Origin: an uncultured Clostridia bacterium
GTDB lineage: Bacteria; Bacillota; Clostridia; Oscillospirales; Oscillospiraceae
Length of the DNA stretch: 8,705 bases
NCBI GenBank assembly: GCA_937858235.1
Contig: CALLZZ010000003.1
Span: 1 to 8,705, forward strand
Direction: 5' to 3'
The position numbers and the translations under genes were made by a program. Positions 4,977 to 8,705 of the stretch are shown here, piece after piece. Numbering within the stretch: position 1 is the first letter of the stretch; each line of letters opens with the position of its first letter. The notes under the pieces were generated by a model that was not told where the DNA came from, searched no databases, and worked only from the letters and a program-made list of their open reading frames with translations.

Positions 4977-6761
4977 AAAATCTTCATTGTCATCCTGCTT
5001 GCCGCCATGTGCTCCACGTTGTTCTGCCGGGCTTTATCCGAAAGCGGCGACTATTATGCCAAAGCGGATAAGTATTACCTGAACGCCAAAAACGACTCGG
5101 CGCTGGTATGCCTCGACCTTGCCCTGGCAGGCATGCAAGACACCGCCCATTACGCGCGCAGGGCGGAGGCTCTCCTTCTCCGAAGCCGCGTGCTGGGAAA
5201 CCTTACCTTTTTTGAATCGGCTCTCGAAGATGCCATCCTCTCTTACGATATCAGCAAGAAACACAAAGACAACCGGCTGACCGCCCTGTCGATGCTGGCT
5301 GTTGGCAAAGTGCATTACCTGATGTATAATGATTCGCTGGCAGAAGATTATATGCTCCAAGCCAAAAAACTGGCAGAACGAAATCACCTGAATAGAGAGG
5401 TGATGATGGTCGAAAATTCGTTGTCGCAATTGTATTCCGTACTCGAGCGCAACGAGGAATGCCTCGCGCTGGCGGCTAAATCGCTCGAAACTGCAAAGCA
5501 ACTGAAAGATACCCTGTACATGATCCAAAACCTGAACCTGCATGCCGCCTATTACACCAACCTGAATCGCTATACCGACCCCCTGCTACCCGAATACCAA
5601 GTGAAAGTGAAGCAGTATCTGGACGAAGCGATGGAATTGGTTGCCATGAAGAATATCCCGCTGCTCACCCTGGGCACTTATGCCAATTATGTGCGCTACT
5701 ACCGGGTGGAGAAAGACTACAATAACGCATTGAACTATGCGCATAAAGTAATAGAAATGTGCGAGCCGACTCACTATGCCATGCTGATACAGATGTATGA
5801 CCATCTGGTAGGGATTTACGCGCATCTCGGCGACGTGAAAATGACCATAAACAGCCATCAACGGTTTCATGAACTGATGCGCCGCCAGTCGGACTACACC
5901 CTGCACCGCTCGCTGCAGGAGATGCGGGTGAAGCATGACGTGGAGGGGAAGGAACAGGAAGTCAAACTCGCGCGGACGCACCGCCTGCTGCTGGCGGTTG
6001 TCGCTGTATCTGCCTTGCTGCTCGGGGGGATGTTTTACGTCATGTACCGTATCCGCAGGAGGCAGAACAAGCGTCTGCACCGACTGAATGCAACCAAAGA
6101 CAAACTGTTCTCCATAATTTCGCACGACCTGAAAGCGCCCGTAGCCGCACAGCGCATGGCCGTGGAGAATATGCTTGAAAGTTTTGACGATTATAACACG
6201 GACTCCTTGCTGAAAAACCTGAACGAGTTCCGCCGGGCAATTGAAACCCAGCTGGAGCTGCTCCAAAATCTGCTCAACTGGGCGCGCATGCAAACCGGCG
6301 AGATGAAATACCGCCCATCGCTGTTTGACTTGTCTGAAATGATGAGGGAGGTAATGGAACTTTACCGGCTGCCCGCGCAAAACAAAGCAATAACCCTGCG
6401 GTTGAACAGCGATGAACGCTGTATGGTTACCGCCGACCGCCAGATGATACACACGGTGCTGCGCAATCTGCTGAACAACGCCGTGAAATTCACGCCCGAA
6501 GAAGGAGAAATCAACGTCGATGTAACGTGTGATGAAACGGGTGTTTCGCTTCGGATAAAAGACAACGGCGTGGGAATAAGTGAAGAGGATGTGAAAAAAA
6601 TAGTAACGCTCGGCGAAAGCAAATCAACCAACGGCACCCACGGAGAAACAGGTAGCGGGCTGGGACTGATTATCTGTGAAGAAATGCTTGTCAGAAACAA
6701 TAGCCGACTTATTATCCACAGCGTGAAAGGAAAAGGCACGGAGGTGGGGTTTGATATTTAG
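4971..6761 (+). CDS. TPR-domain sensor histidine kinase
   Basis: The 596-residue protein is a membrane sensor kinase. Residues 1-21 are a signal peptide or first membrane anchor. Residues about 25-330 are alpha-helical with TPR-like helix pairs (for example around 60-95 and 240-290) and would lie in the periplasm. LLLAVVAVSALLLGGMFYVMYRI at 339-361 is the transmembrane helix. The HisKA dimerisation domain follows with the phosphoacceptor in FSIISHDLKAP (His385). The HATPase part shows the N box (LRNLLNNAVKFT, key Asn503), G1 box (DNGVGI from Asp531) and G2 box (GSGLGL, 561-566), so the kinase core is complete. There is no receiver domain, so it needs a separate regulator; the LuxR-type gene at 7482 is the obvious partner, though a toxin-antitoxin pair intervenes. 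Start ATG overlaps an 11-bp inverted repeat and the stop of a possible leader ORF. The ligand is unknown. Confidence 0.93.
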   Translation: MKKIFIVILLAAMCSTLFCRALSESGDYYAKADKYYLNAKNDSALVCLDLALAGMQDTAHYARRAEALLLRSRVLGNLTFFESALEDAILSYDISKKHKDNRLTALSMLAVGKVHYLMYNDSLAEDYMLQAKKLAERNHLNREVMMVENSLSQLYSVLERNEECLALAAKSLETAKQLKDTLYMIQNLNLHAAYYTNLNRYTDPLLPEYQVKVKQYLDEAMELVAMKNIPLLTLGTYANYVRYYRVEKDYNNALNYAHKVIEMCEPTHYAMLIQMYDHLVGIYAHLGDVKMTINSHQRFHELMRRQSDYTLHRSLQEMRVKHDVEGKEQEVKLARTHRLLLAVVAVSALLLGGMFYVMYRIRRRQNKRLHRLNATKDKLFSIISHDLKAPVAAQRMAVENMLESFDDYNTDSLLKNLNEFRRAIETQLELLQNLLNWARMQTGEMKYRPSLFDLSEMMREVMELYRLPAQNKAITLRLNSDERCMVTADRQMIHTVLRNLLNNAVKFTPEEGEINVDVTCDETGVSLRIKDNGVGISEEDVKKIVTLGESKSTNGTHGETGSGLGLIICEEMLVRNNSRLIIHSVKGKGTEVGFDI

Positions 6762-6808
6762 GGGTTTGGGCGGTGAAAACGTTTTTTTATATATTTAACT
6801 CGTGGAGG

Positions 6809-6840
6809 TTTGCAAGGTGTACCAATAATTGGTATTTTCG
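6809..6840 (+). promoter_or_regulatory. Promoter of the parDE-like pair
   Basis: TTTG (6809-6812), 20-bp spacer, then TATTTTCG (6833-6840), one base from TAnnTTTG. Transcription would start near 6847, about 12 nt before the antitoxin ATG at 6859. Confidence 0.6.
6820..6834. promoter_or_regulatory. Palindromic operator inside the parDE promoter
   Basis: TACCAAT-A-ATTGGTA is a perfect 7+1+7 inverted repeat lying in the spacer and touching the -7 element. Ribbon-helix-helix antitoxins bind such palindromes and repress their own promoters, so this is the expected autoregulatory site. Confidence 0.65.
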
Positions 6841-6858
6841 CAAAAACAATTTTTAATT

Positions 6859-7128
6859 ATGGCTAAAAATACATCCATTTTACTTGGCGACTATTTCAAT
6901 AATTTTATAAACAAGCAAATTGAATCCGGAAAATTCTCTTCGGCAAGTGAAGTTGTGAGGGCGGCGCTCAGAATGTTTGAACATGAAGAAGCTAAAAAAA
7001 CGGAATTGATTAAGGAACTTAAAAAAGGAGAGCAATCGGGGTTCATTAAGAACTTCAATAGAGAAGTTTTTTTAGATAATTTACATCAAAAACATAAATT
7101 GCCCAATAATGGAGTTGAAAATCAGTAA
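6859..7128 (+). CDS. parD: ParD-like ribbon-helix-helix antitoxin
   Basis: The 89-residue product starts MAKNTSILLGDYFNNFINKQ. Residues 4-45 fit the ParD/CopG ribbon-helix-helix layout: a short strand (TSILLG), a first helix (DYFNNFINKQIESG), then FSSASEVVRAALRMFEHEE as the second helix, with the S-A-S-E-V-V-R-A-A-L-R core typical of ParD. The C-terminal half (46-89) is charged and is the part expected to wrap and neutralise the toxin. The ATG at 6859 is chosen over an in-frame TTG at 6829, which lies inside the operator and ahead of the predicted transcription start. Its 3' end overlaps the toxin start by 20 bp, a standard toxin-antitoxin arrangement. A/T content is visibly higher than in the flanking kinase gene, suggesting acquisition. 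Gene symbol is by family only. Confidence 0.85.
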   Translation: MAKNTSILLGDYFNNFINKQIESGKFSSASEVVRAALRMFEHEEAKKTELIKELKKGEQSGFIKNFNREVFLDNLHQKHKLPNNGVENQ

Positions 7129-7408
7129 TGAAGCTCAAGCTGACCTTGAAAAAATTTGGCTTTATACTTTTGAAACGTGGTCAATAGAACAAGCTGATAG
7201 ATATGTCGGCTTAATTCTTGACGAAATAGAATATATAGCCAATAATCCAAAGGCAGCAAAAAATTACGGCAAAATAAGAAAGGGATATTTTCGTTCAAAA
7301 GTAAAATCACATTTCATCTTTTACAGAATTAACCTTGAAAAGAGTTGTGTTGAAATAATTAGGGTGTTGCATCAACGGATGGATGTTGAAAACAGACTGA
7401 ACGATTAA
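7109..7408 (+). CDS. parE: RelE/ParE-superfamily toxin
   Basis: The 99-residue protein fits the RelE/ParE toxin fold in length and layout: strand (MELKISNEAQADLEKIWLYT), two helices (WSIEQADRYVGLILDEIEYIANNP), a basic middle (KNYGKIRKGYFRSKVKSHFIFYRI) and the closing VEIIRVLHQRMD, which is the usual end of ParE-type toxins. ParE members poison DNA gyrase while RelE members cut mRNA at the ribosome; pairing with a ParD-like antitoxin favours ParE, but the target cannot be read from the sequence. It begins 20 bp inside the antitoxin gene, so translation is probably coupled. There is no sign of inactivation. The response regulator gene starts 73 bp downstream in the same direction, so toxin-antitoxin transcripts may read into it. 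Confidence 0.85.
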   Translation: MELKISNEAQADLEKIWLYTFETWSIEQADRYVGLILDEIEYIANNPKAAKNYGKIRKGYFRSKVKSHFIFYRINLEKSCVEIIRVLHQRMDVENRLND

Positions 7409-7481
7409 ATTCCAACCATACATTCCACAGGCTTGGCAGCAAGCACACAACCCCGCATTAAATCTTCAAACTTAAAAAAAT

Positions 7482-8186
7482 ATGCATACAGTAATTTTAG
7501 TTGACGACCACGCCATGTATCGAGAAGGAATAAGATCCTCGATGTCTAAACTAACTGAGTGTCCATGCGAAATAATTGGAGAGGCGGGTTCTGCCGCTGA
7601 GTTTTTCATGTTTCTGCAAAAAGGCGATATTCCCGATATGGCGCTGCTGGACATTATGCTGCCCGACTTGTCGGGAGTGGAAATAGCGCGCAAACTCCGG
7701 CTGGAATATCCCGAAATGAAAATCATCATGCTCTCTTCCGAGGTTTCAGAAGAATTGATTACCGAATTGCTGGAAATAGGCGTGGACGGATACCTGAATA
7801 AATTGGCGCGCAGGGAAGATTTGCAGGCGGCATTATGTACGGTAGCAGGGGGCAACCCGTATTTCGGGCGGAGCGTTGCCAAAATGATGTACGAAATTTA
7901 TCTGGCACAACAATATCAAAAAGATAGCCCGCGCAAAAAAGGGATTTTCAATTATAAAAAACAAATTTCACCGGCGGCGCCATCAGAATCCATTCTCTCT
8001 GAACGTGAAACAGAGATAATCTGCCTGCTGTGCGATGGTAAATCAATGAAAGAAATTGCCAGCCGTTTGTGTATCAGCATACGTACCGTAGAAACGCACA
8101 AAAGCAATATACTGGCAAAATTAGGCTTTTCCAATCTCGTTGATTTGGTGAAGTTTGCCATTAAAGAAGGGCTGGTGGAAATCTGA
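7482..8186 (+). CDS. NarL/LuxR-type response regulator
   Basis: The 234-residue protein has a receiver domain at 1-122: acidic pocket Asp8/Asp9 (VILVDDH), phosphoacceptor Asp57 (MALLDIMLPD), conserved Ser85/Ser86 (IIMLSSE) and Lys107 (GYLNKLA), all in place. A linker at 123-168 precedes a GerE/LuxR helix-turn-helix at about 170-232 (LSERETEIICLLCDGKS, then EIASRLCISIRTVETHKSNI). It is therefore a DNA-binding transcription regulator activated by phosphorylation. The kinase at 4971-6761, which lacks a receiver domain, is its likely partner; they are in the same direction but separated by the parDE-like genes. I see no TAnnTTTG promoter in the 73 bp before its ATG. Its TGA is one base from the stop of the convergent barrel gene. 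Confidence 0.93.
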   Translation: MHTVILVDDHAMYREGIRSSMSKLTECPCEIIGEAGSAAEFFMFLQKGDIPDMALLDIMLPDLSGVEIARKLRLEYPEMKIIMLSSEVSEELITELLEIGVDGYLNKLARREDLQAALCTVAGGNPYFGRSVAKMMYEIYLAQQYQKDSPRKKGIFNYKKQISPAAPSESILSERETEIICLLCDGKSMKEIASRLCISIRTVETHKSNILAKLGFSNLVDLVKFAIKEGLVEI

Positions 8187-8187
8187 A

Positions 8188-8705
8188 TCATTTACCCCTT
8201 CCCGGCCTGAACTTAAGTTCCAGTTTCGGCTGCGGGCGCATCTTGCCCGAAAACATATCGCGTATCCAAATCAAACCTGCTTCCGCACCAACAGTGGGTT
8301 GAAACCAGTACTCAACCGTTCCTCCGTAATACGTATTGTTTAGCATCGGCAACATGGGCGTGGCCGGTCGGTTAGTGTTTTGCGAAACGGGAAATCCACC
8401 GTAGGCGTTCAGGAACCAGTCGTCGGATAATCGGTATCGGGCATGTAAATCCACCAAGACGGCCGATTGATTCAGCCCAAACATATTGGCGCCGGTTTGC
8501 ATGTAGCCTAAACTGCCTTCGAGCATCAGGTTTCGGCCGGCCAAGTATTGCAAATCGGCGGAAATATTCCAGAAAGGAAGCACACCGAAATTTGAGTTAT
8601 ACATGGCCGATATTCCGGCGTTTAGGTTGGGCGCGAGCAGATAACCGGCTCCGGCATTCAGTATATAATAGTTTCCTTTCCCAAAAAAAGGGGTTTCCAC
8701 TAATC
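8188..8705 (-). CDS. Outer-membrane beta-barrel protein, C-terminal part (cut by window edge)
   Basis: The minus-strand frame is open through the window edge at 8705, so the N terminus is missing; the GTG at 8698-8700 is just an internal Val codon. The 172 visible residues look like an outer-membrane barrel: alternating polar/apolar strands with aromatic ends and short turns (YYILNAGAGYLL, LNAGISAMYN, WNISADLQYLAGRNLMLEGSLGYM, VLVDLHARYRLSDDWFLNAYGGF, YYGGTVEYWFQPTVGAEAGLIWI). The closing PKLELKFRPGRGK would be the last strand plus a short basic tail, unusual because barrels normally finish on an aromatic residue. Bacteroidota have many such small barrel proteins of unknown role; I cannot name the family. 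Its stop (TGA, complement at 8188-8190) is one base from the regulator's stop, so the two transcripts converge with no room for a terminator between the coding regions. Confidence 0.8.
   Translation of the reverse strand, partial: LVETPFFGKGNYYILNAGAGYLLAPNLNAGISAMYNSNFGVLPFWNISADLQYLAGRNLMLEGSLGYMQTGANMFGLNQSAVLVDLHARYRLSDDWFLNAYGGFPVSQNTNRPATPMLPMLNNTYYGGTVEYWFQPTVGAEAGLIWIRDMFSGKMRPQPKLELKFRPGRGK

Noticed and set aside
5010..5033. Lipoprotein signal on the kinase (Cys14/Cys19)
   Set aside because: The residues before Cys19 (TLF) do not fit a lipobox, and a sensor kinase with a later membrane helix needs no lipid anchor.
5586..6452. 288-codon open frame on the minus strand
   Set aside because: It lies wholly inside the histidine kinase, whose domains and motifs are complete; the reverse frame is a by-product of its codon use. 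The same holds for the minus frame at 5034-5543.
6776..6790. Intrinsic terminator after the kinase
   Set aside because: AAAACGTTTT followed by T-rich sequence is a loopless A/T palindrome and would not form a stable G/C hairpin.
6829..6858. Ten-residue N-terminal extension of the antitoxin from a TTG start
   Set aside because: The TTG sits within the operator and before the expected transcription start; the ATG at 6859 gives a normal ParD-like N terminus.
7429..7445. Possible small hairpin (GCTTG/CAAGC) before the regulator
   Set aside because: A 5-bp stem with no T-run is weak and expected by chance.

Overview
The window looks like a chromosomal piece of a Bacteroidota (probably Bacteroidales) genome. 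The evidence is an HU-HIG type DNA-binding protein, a periplasmic-TPR histidine kinase paired with a LuxR-type regulator, a right-handed beta-helix secreted protein, A-rich rather than Shine-Dalgarno leaders, and promoters of the Bacteroidota form (about TTTG, 19-21 bp spacer, TAnnTTTG). Assignments rest on reading the sequence and family knowledge; no database search was run.

Layout: bases 51-3689 hold three minus-strand genes in the order 505-aa beta-helix protein, 171-aa orphan, 451-aa secreted orphan. The two secreted proteins share an almost identical leader of about 43 residues (122 bp, 8 mismatches) fused to unrelated bodies. The spacers between them are packed with degenerate 8-bp tandem repeats and small hairpins. 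Bases 3960-4547 hold a minus-strand pair: a 52-aa protein followed by an HU-HIG protein, read from a recognisable promoter near 4587-4618. Just 3' of the HU gene are four CGTG cores spaced exactly 22 bp apart.

A 423-bp divergent control region (4548-4970) carries more ACGT motifs, inverted repeats, two possible plus-strand promoters and a possible 30-codon leader ORF. It leads into a plus-strand hybrid histidine-kinase sensor gene (596 aa, TPR plus HisKA/HATPase). The likely partner response regulator (NarL/LuxR type, 234 aa) is at 7482-8186. A small A/T-rich parDE-like toxin-antitoxin pair (6859-7408), with a perfect palindromic operator inside its own promoter, lies between kinase and regulator. 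The last gene is a minus-strand outer-membrane beta-barrel fragment cut by the window edge; its stop is one base from the regulator's stop.

How it may work together: the kinase and regulator form a likely two-component pathway whose regulator gene has no clear promoter of its own and may depend on read-through from the kinase or the parDE promoter. The minus-strand cluster looks like an envelope/secreted-protein set with shared export leaders. No CRISPR, IS element, tRNA or rRNA was seen.
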